The translations under genes were made by a program, and so were the position numbers. From positions 6,205,501-6,269,500 of the forward strand of contig NZ_CP030862.1 of NCBI RefSeq assembly GCF_003325375.1: a stretch of 64,000 nucleotides of DNA, in the 5' to 3' direction. A model generated the notes under the pieces. That model worked only from the letters and a program-made list of their open reading frames with translations, did no database searches and was not told the DNA's origin. Numbering within the stretch: position 1 is the stretch's first letter; each line of letters opens with the position of its first letter. Shown here one piece after another: positions 1 through 10,168 of the stretch. This DNA is from Streptomyces globosus. GTDB lineage: Bacteria; Actinomycetota; Actinomycetes; Streptomycetales; Streptomycetaceae.

Positions 1-14
1 GCCCTGACCTCGAC

Positions 15-452
15 GTGGAACCGCTCGAAGTGCTGAGCCGCGTGAGCCGGCTCGCCCGCCACCTCGACCGCGCCCGCAGGCTGGCCTTCTCCGAGCACGG
101 CCTGGAGCCCTGGGAGTTCGACGTCCTCACGTCGCTGCGGCGCGCCGGAGCCCCCTACCAGCTCTCCCCCGGCCAGCTCCTGACCCAGACGCTGGTCACC
201 TCGGGCACCATGACGAACCGCATCGACCGGCTCGCCAAGAAGGGCCTCGTGGAGCGCCTGCCCGACCCCAGCGACCGGCGCGGCGTCCTGGTCCGCCTCA
301 CCCCCGAGGGCCGCGACCGCGCCGACGAGGCCCTCGCGGGGCTGCTGGCCCAGGAGCGGGCCATCCTGGCCCGCCTCTCGCAGGGCCAGCGCGCCGACCT
401 GGCGGCCCTGCTACGCCAGTTGACCGCTCCGTTCGACAACATCCCCGGCTAG
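15..452 (+). CDS. MarR-family transcriptional regulator
   Basis: A 145-residue protein with the MarR winged-helix arrangement: an N-terminal dimerisation helix, the helix-turn-helix around residues 55-75 (TSGTMTNRIDRLAKKGLVER) and the beta-wing with the family signature DPSDRRGVLVRLTPEG. MarR proteins are dimeric DNA-binding repressors that often release DNA on binding phenolic ligands. The start is a GTG at base 15, but the frame is open to the left edge, so a start upstream of the window cannot be excluded. Its last 42 bases overlap the 3' end of the convergent LuxR-type gene. No target or ligand can be deduced from the visible neighbours. Confidence 0.88.
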   Translation: MEPLEVLSRVSRLARHLDRARRLAFSEHGLEPWEFDVLTSLRRAGAPYQLSPGQLLTQTLVTSGTMTNRIDRLAKKGLVERLPDPSDRRGVLVRLTPEGRDRADEALAGLLAQERAILARLSQGQRADLAALLRQLTAPFDNIPG

Positions 453-1181
453 GTCCGCCGGCCGCACCCCCGCCCGCCGGGCCAGCGCCACGGCCGCCAG
501 CGTGGAGTGCACGCCGAGCTTGCCCAGCACGTTCTGCATGTGCGTGCGGACGGTGTGCGGGGACAGGAACAGCCGGGCGGCGACGTCCTTGCGGCCCAGC
601 CCGGCCACCATGCACCGCAGCACCTCGTGCTCGCGCGGCGTCAGGGACTCCACGAGGCGCTCGCCGTCGCTGCGGTGCTTGCGCGCGGCGGTCAGCTCCC
701 GCAGCACCCCCGTCAGCAGCGCGGGCGGCAGGTGCGTCTCCTCCCGCAGCACGCCCCGTACGACGGCGAGCAGGCGGGAGAGCGAGCAGTCCTTCGCCAC
801 CCAGCCGGACGCCCCCGCCTGGAGGGCGGAAGCGGCCCGGCGCGGGTCGTCGCGCCCGGCGAGGACGACGCAGCGCACCGCCGGATGGGCGGCCCGGACG
901 CCGGCGACGAGGGCGATGCCGTCCGGCGCGTGGGGCGGCTGCCCCGCGGCGCCCGCCTCCCGCTGGGCGGGCACGGCGCCGGCGGCGGCGCCGAGGTCGG
1001 CGTCCACCAGCAGCACGTCGAACCGGCGCCCCTCCGCGACGGCCCGCTCAAGGCAGCGCAGCGCGGCCGGGCCGCTGCCGGCGGCGGACACGTCGACGTC
1101 GGGCTCGGCGGCGAGTGCCGCGGCGAGCGACTCGGCGAAGATGCGGTGGTCGTCGACCACGAGAACTCGGATGCGAACCAC
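411..1181 (-). CDS. NarL/LuxR-family response regulator
   Basis: A 256-residue two-domain response regulator. The receiver domain begins with RVLVVDDHRIF (acidic pair D10/D11), has a probable phosphoacceptor D60 in LLVDADLG, and the conserved Lys in GWVAKD. The C-terminal LuxR helix-turn-helix runs from LTPREHEVLR to about LGKLGVHSTLAA. There is an Ala/Gly-rich insertion after the phosphoacceptor (roughly residues 63-85), longer than in typical NarL proteins. I chose GTG at 1181 because a GGGGG ribosome-binding site lies just upstream and the receiver starts immediately after; longer reading adds only low-complexity residues. No histidine kinase is adjacent, so it is an orphan within this window. 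It ends 42 bp inside the convergent MarR gene. Confidence 0.85.
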   Translation of the reverse strand: MVRIRVLVVDDHRIFAESLAAALAAEPDVDVSAAGSGPAALRCLERAVAEGRRFDVLLVDADLGAAAGAVPAQREAGAAGQPPHAPDGIALVAGVRAAHPAVRCVVLAGRDDPRRAASALQAGASGWVAKDCSLSRLLAVVRGVLREETHLPPALLTGVLRELTAARKHRSDGERLVESLTPREHEVLRCMVAGLGRKDVAARLFLSPHTVRTHMQNVLGKLGVHSTLAAVALARRAGVRPADLAGDVVERSGQLA

Positions 1182-1687
1182 AAAACCCCCAAGGGTCGGG
1201 GAACGGACGACGGCGGGTACGGCGCCGGGACCGGGCGATCCGCCGGCGCCGCGGCCGCCGCCGAGACACCTCTGCATTACCCCGGACCGGACGCCGTACC
1301 CGGCGCATCTCGACCCCTGAATCAACACCGGCCCCCACCGGCGTCACGCATCAGCGTAGAGCGGGCGGGCGGCCGCAGTTGGCCGAATAGCAGAAGTTTT
1401 CCGAGCGAATTCCGGGGGCGACCGCCTTGAACCGGTTCCGCCATGGCGGGATTTCACCGGTCCCGGAGTGCGGCCCCGCCGGCGTACGCCCGGGACGTGC
1501 CACGGGCAGGTGCGCGGGGGGCATGTCACCCCGCGTGCGTGCGCCGGGCGCCCGCGCACCGCGCCGCTCCACGGCGCGCCGCCTCCCCTGCGCGCTCCAC
1601 CGGCGCTCCCCCCGCGCCCGACACCCGCCCTCCCCGCGGCCCGGACCGCGCGGCCGCACCCCCGGACGCACCGCACCCCCGGACGCG
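1182..1687. other. Intergenic region without recognisable gene
   Basis: About 500 bases upstream of the LuxR-type regulator and downstream of the galE terminator. Open frames cross it on both strands but their translations are Arg/Pro/Ala-rich and low in complexity, without recognisable motifs. The stretch nearest 1181 presumably holds the promoter of the regulator gene. I see no tRNA, repeat array or clear operator. Confidence 0.5.
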
Positions 1688-1726
1688 CCGCGCCCCCGGC
1701 ACCGCAAGGGGGTGCCGGGGGCGCGG
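1688..1726 (-). terminator. Intrinsic terminator hairpin after galE
   Basis: A perfect 16-bp inverted repeat (arms 1688-1703 and 1711-1726) with a 7-nt loop, 18 bases beyond the galE stop. It lacks a U-tract, as is usual for Streptomyces terminators. Confidence 0.8.
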
Positions 1727-1744
1727 GAGGCGCGGCGGGGGCGG

Positions 1745-2707
1745 TCAGGCGCCGCGCAGGCCGCGCGTGAACTCCCAGGCGTCCGCGATGATTCCGGCGA
1801 GGTCCGGCCGGGACGGGGTCCAGCCGAGCCGGGCGCGGGCGTTCTCCGCGGAGGCGACGAGGACGGCCGGGTCGCCGGCGCGGCGCGGCGCGAGGACCTC
1901 CGGGATGTCCTTGCCGGTGACCTTGCGGACGGCTTCGACGACCTCGCGGACCGAGAAGCCGTTGCCGTTGCCGAGGTTGCAGATCAGGTGCTCGCCGGGG
2001 ACGGCCGCGCCGAGCGCGGCGAGGTGGGCCTCCGCCAGGTCCGCGACGTGGATGTAGTCGCGCACGCAGGTGCCGTCCGCGGTCGGGTAGTCCTCGCCGA
2101 ACACCGAGATCGCCTCCCGCTCGCCGAGGGCGACCTGGAGCACCAGCGGGATCAGGTGGGTCTCGGGGTCGTGGCGCTCGCCGAACTCCTTGTAGGCGCC
2201 GGCGACGTTGAAGTAGCGCAGCGAGACCGCCGCGACGCCGTGGGCCGCGCACTCGCCGGTGATCATGTGGTCGACGGCGAGCTTGGTGGCGCCGTAGGGG
2301 TTGGTCGGCTTGGTGGGGGACTCCTCGGTGAGCAGCGGCTCGGTCGGCTCGCCGTAGGTGGCGGCGGTCGAGGAGAAGACGAGCTTGCGCACACCGGCCC
2401 CGCGCATGGCCGCGAGCAGGGCGAGGGAGCCGCCGACGTTGTTCTCCCAGTACTTGCCCGGGTTCGCGACGGACTCGCCGACCTGGGAGGAGGCTGCGAA
2501 GTGCAGCACCGCCTCGTAGGAGGGGTCCAGGTACCGGGCGGCGTCCTGGATGCGGCCCTCGATGAAGGCGGCGCCGGCCGGGACGCCCTCGCGGAAGCCG
2601 GTGGAGAGGTCGTCGAGGACGGTCACCTCGTGGCCCGCTTCCAGCAGGTGGGCCGCGACGACGCTGCCGACGTAACCGGCACCGCCGGTGACCAGGTACT
2701 TACTCAC
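1745..2707 (-). CDS. galE: UDP-glucose 4-epimerase
   Basis: Interconverts UDP-glucose and UDP-galactose in the Leloir pathway and supplies sugar nucleotides for cell-surface glycans. A 320-residue extended short-chain dehydrogenase: NAD-binding motif GGAGYVG at residues 8-14, Ser/Thr-rich FSSTAATYG at 111-119, and the catalytic Tyr138/Lys142 in NPYGATK. RYFNVAGA and the C-terminal GDPAVLVAS segment are also typical of bacterial GalE. GTG at 2707 is preferred over an ATG ten codons upstream because the Rossmann fold begins directly at SKYLVTGG and length then fits the family. A strong hairpin follows the gene; the atypical response regulator lies 71 bp upstream on the same strand. Confidence 0.92.
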   Translation of the reverse strand: MSKYLVTGGAGYVGSVVAAHLLEAGHEVTVLDDLSTGFREGVPAGAAFIEGRIQDAARYLDPSYEAVLHFAASSQVGESVANPGKYWENNVGGSLALLAAMRGAGVRKLVFSSTAATYGEPTEPLLTEESPTKPTNPYGATKLAVDHMITGECAAHGVAAVSLRYFNVAGAYKEFGERHDPETHLIPLVLQVALGEREAISVFGEDYPTADGTCVRDYIHVADLAEAHLAALGAAVPGEHLICNLGNGNGFSVREVVEAVRKVTGKDIPEVLAPRRAGDPAVLVASAENARARLGWTPSRPDLAGIIADAWEFTRGLRGA

Positions 2708-2778
2708 TCGCCTACTACCTCTCGCGGGGGAACGCACGCGCGGTGCGTGCTCGTGCTGCCGCCCTCTGGCTTACCGGA

Positions 2779-3477
2779 TTACGGGCGTCCGGGGAAATCG
2801 GGGCCCTGCCCGGGCAGTGCCGCACGGTCCAGCAGGCCGGTCCGGGCGGCGAGCGCGGCCGCCTCCAGCCGTGAGCCGACGCCGAGTTTCATCAGCACCC
2901 GCTGGACGTGGGTGCGGGCGGTGCTCGGGGCGATCTCCATGCCGGCGGCGATGAGCCGGGTGTCCTCGCCCTCCGCGACCCGCACCAGCACCTCGATCTC
3001 GCGCGGGGTCAGCAGCCGCAGCAGCCGGCTGCCCTCGTCGTCGGGCGGGACGGCCGGGTTCAGCAGTTCGGCGAACGCGCCCTGGAGCAGCTGCGGGGAG
3101 ACGGCGGCCTCGCCGGCCCGTGCCTTGGCCAGGGCCCGTTCGACGCCCTCGATGCGCTCGTCCTGGCGTACGTACCCGCAGGCGCCGGCGGCGAAGGCGG
3201 CGGCGATGCCGCGCGGGCTGGGCACCGGCCCGAGCACCACCACCGCGATGTGCGGGCGCTCCCGCCTGATGCGGACGACGGGCTCGAAGACGCCGGGCTC
3301 GGCCGGGGAGGCCGTCCCCAGCAGGCAGACCTCCGGCGCCCGGCTGATGACGAGTTCGGCCGCGCCGGAGGCCGGCGCCGCGGCCGCGAGCACCCGGTGC
3401 CCGCGCAGCTTCAGGGCCGAGGCGAGCGCCTCGGCCAGCAGCCGGTGCTCGTCGACCACCATGACCCGTACGCCCAT
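2779..3477 (-). CDS. Atypical LuxR-type response regulator lacking the phosphoacceptor Asp
   Basis: A 232-residue protein with a receiver-like domain (MGVRVMVVDEHRLL at the start) and a C-terminal LuxR helix-turn-helix (LTPREIEVL to about LMKLGVGSRLEAA). Where NarL-type receivers carry the phosphoacceptor Asp, this one reads VCLLGTASP, with Gly54; the usual conserved Lys region reads GYVRQD. Established knowledge: aspartate-less receiver regulators in Streptomyces (for example JadR1-like proteins) can respond to ligands instead of phosphorylation. Inference: this regulator is not controlled by a conventional histidine kinase. ATG at 3477 has a GGGAG site about six bases upstream. The DNA-binding half is intact, so it is probably functional. 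It lies between galE and the two propeller genes. Confidence 0.83.
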   Translation of the reverse strand: MGVRVMVVDEHRLLAEALASALKLRGHRVLAAAAPASGAAELVISRAPEVCLLGTASPAEPGVFEPVVRIRRERPHIAVVVLGPVPSPRGIAAAFAAGACGYVRQDERIEGVERALAKARAGEAAVSPQLLQGAFAELLNPAVPPDDEGSRLLRLLTPREIEVLVRVAEGEDTRLIAAGMEIAPSTARTHVQRVLMKLGVGSRLEAAALAARTGLLDRAALPGQGPDFPGRP

Positions 3478-3552
3478 CGGGCTCCCGCCCCCTCCCCTTA
3501 TGCCCCGGCAAGCTACACGCTTGTTCGACGGCGCGCGGGGGTTACCGCGCGA

Positions 3553-3585
3553 AAGCCCCCGGAAAGGCGGACCTTCCGGGGGCTT
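3553..3585 (-). terminator. Intrinsic terminator after the first propeller gene
   Basis: Perfect 12-bp inverted repeat (arms 3553-3564 and 3574-3585, 9-nt loop), 26 bases beyond the stop codon of the gene ending at 3612. Confidence 0.8.
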
Positions 3586-3611
3586 CGTGCGGCCGTGGGT
3601 GCGGCCGGGGG

Positions 3612-5399
3612 TCAGCTCGCCGTGTACGAGACGAAGAGGTAGTCCGGGTCGCCGCCCGAGATGGAGCTCTTGCGCGCGGTGGTGCGGGACATGAAGAGCT
3701 TGCCGTTGTGGTAGCGGAACTCGGAGAACTCCGGGGAGAAGGCGATCTCGGCCTTCTTGGCGGCCCGGTCGCCGGGCGTCTCCATCAGGAGGGTCTGCTT
3801 CATCGTCGTGCCGTCGATGGAGACGACCTGGCCGCCCTTGTCGTAGGGGCCGGACTTGTAGGCGATGATGTTCGACCCGTCCATGCGGAGCGGGTACATG
3901 GTGTAGCGCTCGCCGGCGTCGGAGCGGTCGGTGGTCTGCTTGCCGGTCTCCAGCTCGAAGGAGAGCAGCTCGTTGGTGCGGCCGGACTCCTGTCCCTGGT
4001 GCTCGATCGAGGGCAGGTAGACCTTGCCGTTGCCGACGACGATGTTGGAGCACATCTCGACCTCGGTGCTGCGGCACTTGCCGCCGAAGTTGCCGGAGGC
4101 GAGCGAGATGCGCGACTTCAACTCGCCCTTGGGGTCGACGACGAAGAGGTCGCTGATGCCGGTGGCGTTCTTGGCGGTCTTGCCGACGTCGGCGGCGACG
4201 ACGAGGGGCTTGGTGGAGATGATCGAGGCCCACTCGATGCCCTCGGACAGCTTGTACGAGGAGGTGGGCGCGCCCGTGGCCGGGTCCAGGGTCTGGGCCT
4301 GGAGGGTCTGGTTCGGGTGGCGGCCGCACTTGCGGATGACGGCGAGGGCCTCGCCGCCTGCGTAGCCGGAGTCGTAGCAGCCCTCGGCGTCGGCCTTGGG
4401 GGTCCACAGGGACTTGCCGTCGGCGAGGTTCCAGGCGGCGCCGCCGCTGGTGCCGCCCGCGGCGACGGTGTTGCCGCTGATGGTGACCTCGTCGAAGTTC
4501 GCGGGCCGGTCGCCGGTGGCGCTGCCCTTGGCGTTGCCGGACCAGACGAGCTTGCCGGTGGTGAGGTCGAGGACGCCGACCTCGGTGCACGGCGGGTACT
4601 TGACCTCGGGCGTGGGCTGGCTCGCGCGGAAGAGGAACGCCGTCTTGTTGTCGCTGACGTGCTTGGTGGCGCCGCAGATCTCGCCGGGGAGGGGCAGCTC
4701 CCACTTCTTGCCGCCGTCGACGAGGTTGTAGCCGACGATCTTGCCGATGTCCGACTTCGCGTACACGCTGTCGGTCAGCCAGGAGCCCTTGACGGAGGTG
4801 CTCTCCTCGGGCGCCGGGCTCGGGTGGTTGTAGAGCACCCGGGCCTTGGGGTTGGCGGGCGCCTTCTCGGAGCCGGGCGTGCCGGCCGGGGCGGCGCCGG
4901 TGCTCGCGCTCGGGCCGGCCTGGGGCTCGCCGTCGTCGGCGCTGCCGGAGGCGTACCAGAAGCCTCCGGCCACGATGAGGACGATGGCCAGCGCGGCCGC
5001 CCCGACGATCATGAGCTGGGTGCGCTTCTCGCTGCCCGAGGGGCCCTGCGGGGTGCCCGGCAGCGGCTGGGCCGCATGCATGGGGGCCGTGGGCGCGCCG
5101 TACGGGTTGGGGGCGGCCGGGCCGCCGGGGGCGCCCTGCTGCGGGTAGCCGTAGCCCTGCTGGGGGTAGCCGTACGCGGGCTGCGCCGGCGGCTGCTGCG
5201 GGGCGGTCGGCGGCTGCTGCGGGGGGCCGGCCGGGGGCGCGGGCGGCGCGGCCGGCGGTGCGGGCGGCTGCTGCTGCGGGACGGGCGGCTGCATGTTCGG
5301 CGGGGCCGGCGGGGGTGCGCCGAAGCCTCCGGGCGGCGGGTCCGTCGGCGCTCCGAAGCCGCCGGCGGGCGGCTGGTTGGGGGGCGGCGGGGTACTCAT
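3612..5399 (-). CDS. Membrane-anchored PQQ-like beta-propeller protein (paralogue 1)
   Basis: A 595-residue protein with three visible parts: a cytoplasmic Pro/Gln/Gly-rich N-terminus of about 120 residues (PPAP, GYGYPQQ repeats), one transmembrane helix at about 129-150, and a large extracytoplasmic domain with repeated blades of the type LVDGGKKWELP, DLTTGKLVWSG, DPATGAPTSS and FELETGKQTT. These are PQQ-enzyme-like propeller repeats (outer-membrane-BamB-like fold); the cofactor and catalytic residues of real quinoproteins are not evident. Cys residues (EICGATK, CYDSGY, CRSTEVEMCS) could form disulfides outside. It is 40 bp downstream of a paralogue and likely co-transcribed with it. Function unknown; a scaffold or sensor at the envelope is the most one can infer. 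Confidence 0.8.
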   Translation of the reverse strand: MSTPPPPNQPPAGGFGAPTDPPPGGFGAPPPAPPNMQPPVPQQQPPAPPAAPPAPPAGPPQQPPTAPQQPPAQPAYGYPQQGYGYPQQGAPGGPAAPNPYGAPTAPMHAAQPLPGTPQGPSGSEKRTQLMIVGAAALAIVLIVAGGFWYASGSADDGEPQAGPSASTGAAPAGTPGSEKAPANPKARVLYNHPSPAPEESTSVKGSWLTDSVYAKSDIGKIVGYNLVDGGKKWELPLPGEICGATKHVSDNKTAFLFRASQPTPEVKYPPCTEVGVLDLTTGKLVWSGNAKGSATGDRPANFDEVTISGNTVAAGGTSGGAAWNLADGKSLWTPKADAEGCYDSGYAGGEALAVIRKCGRHPNQTLQAQTLDPATGAPTSSYKLSEGIEWASIISTKPLVVAADVGKTAKNATGISDLFVVDPKGELKSRISLASGNFGGKCRSTEVEMCSNIVVGNGKVYLPSIEHQGQESGRTNELLSFELETGKQTTDRSDAGERYTMYPLRMDGSNIIAYKSGPYDKGGQVVSIDGTTMKQTLLMETPGDRAAKKAEIAFSPEFSEFRYHNGKLFMSRTTARKSSISGGDPDYLFVSYTAS

Positions 5400-5439
5400 C
5401 GGTTGCTACTGCCTCTCGGTGGGCGGCTCGGGTACACGT

Positions 5440-7062
5440 TCACTTGCCGAAGACCATCAGGAGCTTCTCGTCCGTGCCCTGGGCGCGCAGGAGCGCGGTG
5501 GAGAGGTAGAGGCGGCCGCCGACGTAGTCGATCTTCGGCTTGTAGAAGGCGGCCTCGACGGGTGCCGCGGTGCCCGACGGGCTGCGCAGCAGCGCGGTGG
5601 GGTTGCCGCCGGCGGCGGGGAAGGCGACGACCTCGCCGCCCTGGTCGGGGGTGGCGCGGCGGTAGGCGATCAGTTGGCCGTTCTCGGCGCGGACCGGGGT
5701 CAGGGTGCGGCCGTCGCCGGCGGGGGTGCGCCACTTGGCCTTGCCGGTGGAGAGGTCGAAGGCGACGATCTCGTTGGCCTTGCCGACTCCGGGGGAGGTC
5801 GGCATGTAGAGGGTGTTCTGGTCGACGACGGAGGTCTCGCAGACCTCGACGGACCGGAAGAGGCCGTTGGTGCACTCGGTTTCGAAGGTGCCCTCACCGC
5901 TGACGGTGGTGCGCTGCCTGCCGTCGGGTCCGAGGACGACGATGGCGCGCTCCTTCTTCTCCTCGTTGCCGACGTCGAGGATGACCGGGTCGAGGGAGTG
6001 GACGCTGGTCACCTTGTGCTTGGCGGGGAGCCGGTAGGTCCAGGTCTTCTTGCCGGTGACCGGGTCGGCGTCGGAGACCTCGGTGGTGAGGTCGTCGTCG
6101 TAGCAGGTCGCGATGGCGATCATCTTGGTGCGGTGGGCGACGTACGCGCCGGGCTTGCAGCCCTCGGCGCCGTTGCTGCCGAACAGCTTGTCGCCGGTGC
6201 TGATCCTGAAGGCGCTGGCGGTGCCGCTGCGGCTGACGGCGACGGTGTCGCCGGCGATGCCGAGGGTGGGGCTGGTCATGATGTCGAAGATGCCCTCCTT
6301 GGGCACCTCCTTGGACCAGCCCTCCTTGCCCGTCTTGAGGTCGACGAGCCGCATCCGGTTGCAGACGGCGCTCTCGGACTCGCCGTCCTTGTACATGACG
6401 ACGGTCTTGGCGTCGGCGGTGGTCTGGCGGGTGACGGAGCAGATCTGCGTCGGGAAGGAGAGCTTCCACTTCTCCTTGCCGTCGGCAGCCCCGTAGGCGA
6501 CGAGGTCCTTCCAGACGCTCTTGACGACGGTGTCGCCGACGACCCACTGGCCGCCGGAGTCGACGCCCGCGCCGGGGCCGTCGATCTTGACGGTCTTCAG
6601 CCAGAGGGCCTTGTCCTCGCCCTGCTTGCGCCCGGCGTTGAGGTCCTCGGACGCGCCGGAGCCGTTGCCGCTGCCGTCGCCCTTGTCCGGGGTGCCGGAC
6701 GGCTGCGGGGCGGCGGGGGGCGCGCTCTGCGCGGCGGGCTTGGGGTCGTCGCCGCCGTCCCCGGCGAACGCGAGGTACGCGCCGGCGCCGGCGAGGAGCA
6801 CGCCGGCCGCGGCGGCCGCGGCGATGACGGCCGTGCGGCGGCCGCGCGGGCCGCCGGGGCCCGGGCTTTGCGGGGCGCCGGGCGCGGGCGGGACGGGCGG
6901 CGGGTAGCCGTAGCCGGGCTGCGCGAGCGGCGGCGCCGCCGGCTGGGCGTAGGGGTTGGCGCCCTGCGGGGGCGTCCCGTAGCCGGGCTGGGGCGGGCCG
7001 GGCAGGTGGCTGTAACCGGACGGCGCGGGCGGCTGGTTCGGCGGCTGGGGCGGCTCGGTCAT
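5440..7062 (-). CDS. Membrane-anchored PQQ-like beta-propeller protein (paralogue 2)
   Basis: A 540-residue paralogue of the downstream gene with the same design: Pro/Gly/Tyr-rich cytoplasmic N-terminus (about 75 residues), transmembrane helix at about 77-98, an acidic/Gly-rich linker, then propeller blades such as YGAADGKEKWKLS, DLKTGKEGWSKE, DPVTGKKTWTYR and DLSTGKAKWRTP. The recurrent DxxTGKxxW turn is the hallmark of PQQ-like repeats. The Cys residues (ICSVTRQ, CNRMRL, CKPGAY) fall at positions similar to the paralogue, consistent with tandem duplication. ATG at 7062 opens the two-gene unit. The Pro-rich tail resembles those of other actinobacterial membrane proteins and may mediate cytoplasmic protein contacts (inference). 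Confidence 0.8.
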   Translation of the reverse strand: MTEPPQPPNQPPAPSGYSHLPGPPQPGYGTPPQGANPYAQPAAPPLAQPGYGYPPPVPPAPGAPQSPGPGGPRGRRTAVIAAAAAAGVLLAGAGAYLAFAGDGGDDPKPAAQSAPPAAPQPSGTPDKGDGSGNGSGASEDLNAGRKQGEDKALWLKTVKIDGPGAGVDSGGQWVVGDTVVKSVWKDLVAYGAADGKEKWKLSFPTQICSVTRQTTADAKTVVMYKDGESESAVCNRMRLVDLKTGKEGWSKEVPKEGIFDIMTSPTLGIAGDTVAVSRSGTASAFRISTGDKLFGSNGAEGCKPGAYVAHRTKMIAIATCYDDDLTTEVSDADPVTGKKTWTYRLPAKHKVTSVHSLDPVILDVGNEEKKERAIVVLGPDGRQRTTVSGEGTFETECTNGLFRSVEVCETSVVDQNTLYMPTSPGVGKANEIVAFDLSTGKAKWRTPAGDGRTLTPVRAENGQLIAYRRATPDQGGEVVAFPAAGGNPTALLRSPSGTAAPVEAAFYKPKIDYVGGRLYLSTALLRAQGTDEKLLMVFGK

Positions 7063-7130
7063 CAGCGCGTACCTTCGGCGTCGGGCGATCGGGGGGGATC
7101 ACCTTTCTACCACTGGCGTGTTTCCTGCAC

Positions 7131-7171
7131 CGGGCCGGTCGCACCCCTGTTCCCAAGGGCGGACCGGCCCG
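7131..7171 (-). terminator. Hairpin after the ABC-F gene
   Basis: Inverted repeat with perfect 10-bp arms at 7131-7140 and 7162-7171 and a 21-nt loop that can itself pair (CCCT/AGGG). It lies between the ABC-F stop codon and the propeller promoter region. Confidence 0.65.
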
Positions 7172-7218
7172 TGACAGCGCCGTTATCCGGCCGTTCGGCG
7201 GCCGCGTGCCGGGCCGGG

Positions 7219-9015
<1,797 letters not shown>

Positions 9016-9209
9016 CAGACGCGCTCCAGGGAAGGAATGGGGATCAGCCCCTCAGCCTAACGCTCCGCGAAGCGCCCGAACGTTCCACCAGGAGCCACCC
9101 GCCGAGCGCCGTCGCGAGCGCGGCGGGCGCGGTCACGGGCAGGGCGACGAGGGTCGCCGCCGGGGCCGCGCGCCTGCCGGAGTGCGCGTACTCATCCCGC
9201 GCCCGGGTA

Positions 9210-9240
9210 CCCGGCCCGGCCGGCGGAGCGCCGGGCCGGG
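9210..9240 (-). terminator. Intrinsic terminator after ispE
   Basis: Perfect 11-bp GC-only inverted repeat (arms 9210-9220 and 9230-9240, 9-nt loop), 14 bases beyond the ispE stop. The remaining 190 bases to the ABC-F start hold no gene I can support; one minus-strand frame could encode a short hydrophobic segment but has no convincing start. Confidence 0.75.
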
Positions 9241-9253
9241 CGGGGCGGCCGGG

Positions 9254-10168
9254 TCAGATGCGGGTGGCCCCCGCGGTCGGGCTGGTGGCGATCCGCGTCG
9301 TGCGGCAGGTACCGGACGCCTCCAGGGCGGCGGCGACCTTCGCGGCGGCCTCGTCGTCGCGGACGAGGAACGCGGTGGTCGGGCCGGAGCCGGAGACGAT
9401 CCCGGCCAGCGCCCCGGCCGCGGTTCCGGCGGCCAGGGTCCGCGCCAGCTGCGGGCGCAGCGACAGCGCGGCCGGCTGGAGGTCGTTGGCCAGGGTGCCG
9501 GCCAGCGCGTCGGGGTCGCCGGAGGCGAGGGCGGCCAGCAGCGCCGGGGAGGCCTGCGGCTCGGGGATCTCGCGGCCCTCGGCGAGCCGGTCGAACTCGC
9601 GGAAGACGGCCGGGGTGGACAGCCCGCCGTCGGCGACGGCGAACACCCAGTGGAAGGAGCCGGCGTCGAGGGGGGTCAGCAGCTCGCCGCGCCCGGTTCC
9701 GAGGGCGGCCCCGCCGAGCAGGCTGAACGGGACGTCGCTGCCGAGCTCCGCGCACATCCCGAGCAGCTCGGCGACGGGCGTGTCGAGGCCCCACAGCCGG
9801 TCGCAGGCGAGCAGCGCGCCGGCGCCGTCGGCGCTGCCGCCGGCCATGCCGCCGGCGACGGGGATGTTCTTCGCGATGTGGATGTGGACGGCGGCCCCGC
9901 CGGGGCGTCCGTTGCGGGCCGCGAGCAGCTCGGCCGCGCGGGCGGCGAGGTTCGTCCGGTCCAGGGGCACCTGGTCGGAGTCGGGCCCGGAGCAGGTCAC
10001 CGTCAGGGCGTCGGCGGGGGTGACGGTGACCTCGTCGTACAGGGAGACGGCGAGGAAGACGTTGGCCAGGTCGTGGAAGCCGTCGGGCCGGGCGGCGCCG
10101 ACCGCGAGCTGCACGTTGACCTTGGCGGGGACGCGTACGGTGACGCCCCCGGCGGGTGCGGTGCTCAC
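9254..10168 (-). CDS. ispE: 4-diphosphocytidyl-2-C-methyl-D-erythritol kinase
   Basis: ATP-dependent phosphorylation of CDP-methylerythritol in the non-mevalonate (MEP) isoprenoid pathway. A 304-residue GHMP kinase: N-terminal VRVPAKVNVQLAVG with the substrate-binding Lys, the glycine-rich ATP loop PVAGGMAGGSADGAGAL, and the C-terminal motif 3 (GIVSGSGPTTAFLV). RPDGFHDLANVF is the IspE-specific region after the first strand. The GTG start overlaps the rsmA stop by four bases (GTGA), implying translational coupling; the rsmA-ispE order is typical of Actinobacteria. Confidence 0.94.
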   Translation of the reverse strand: MSTAPAGGVTVRVPAKVNVQLAVGAARPDGFHDLANVFLAVSLYDEVTVTPADALTVTCSGPDSDQVPLDRTNLAARAAELLAARNGRPGGAAVHIHIAKNIPVAGGMAGGSADGAGALLACDRLWGLDTPVAELLGMCAELGSDVPFSLLGGAALGTGRGELLTPLDAGSFHWVFAVADGGLSTPAVFREFDRLAEGREIPEPQASPALLAALASGDPDALAGTLANDLQPAALSLRPQLARTLAAGTAAGALAGIVSGSGPTTAFLVRDDEAAAKVAAALEASGTCRTTRIATSPTAGATRI

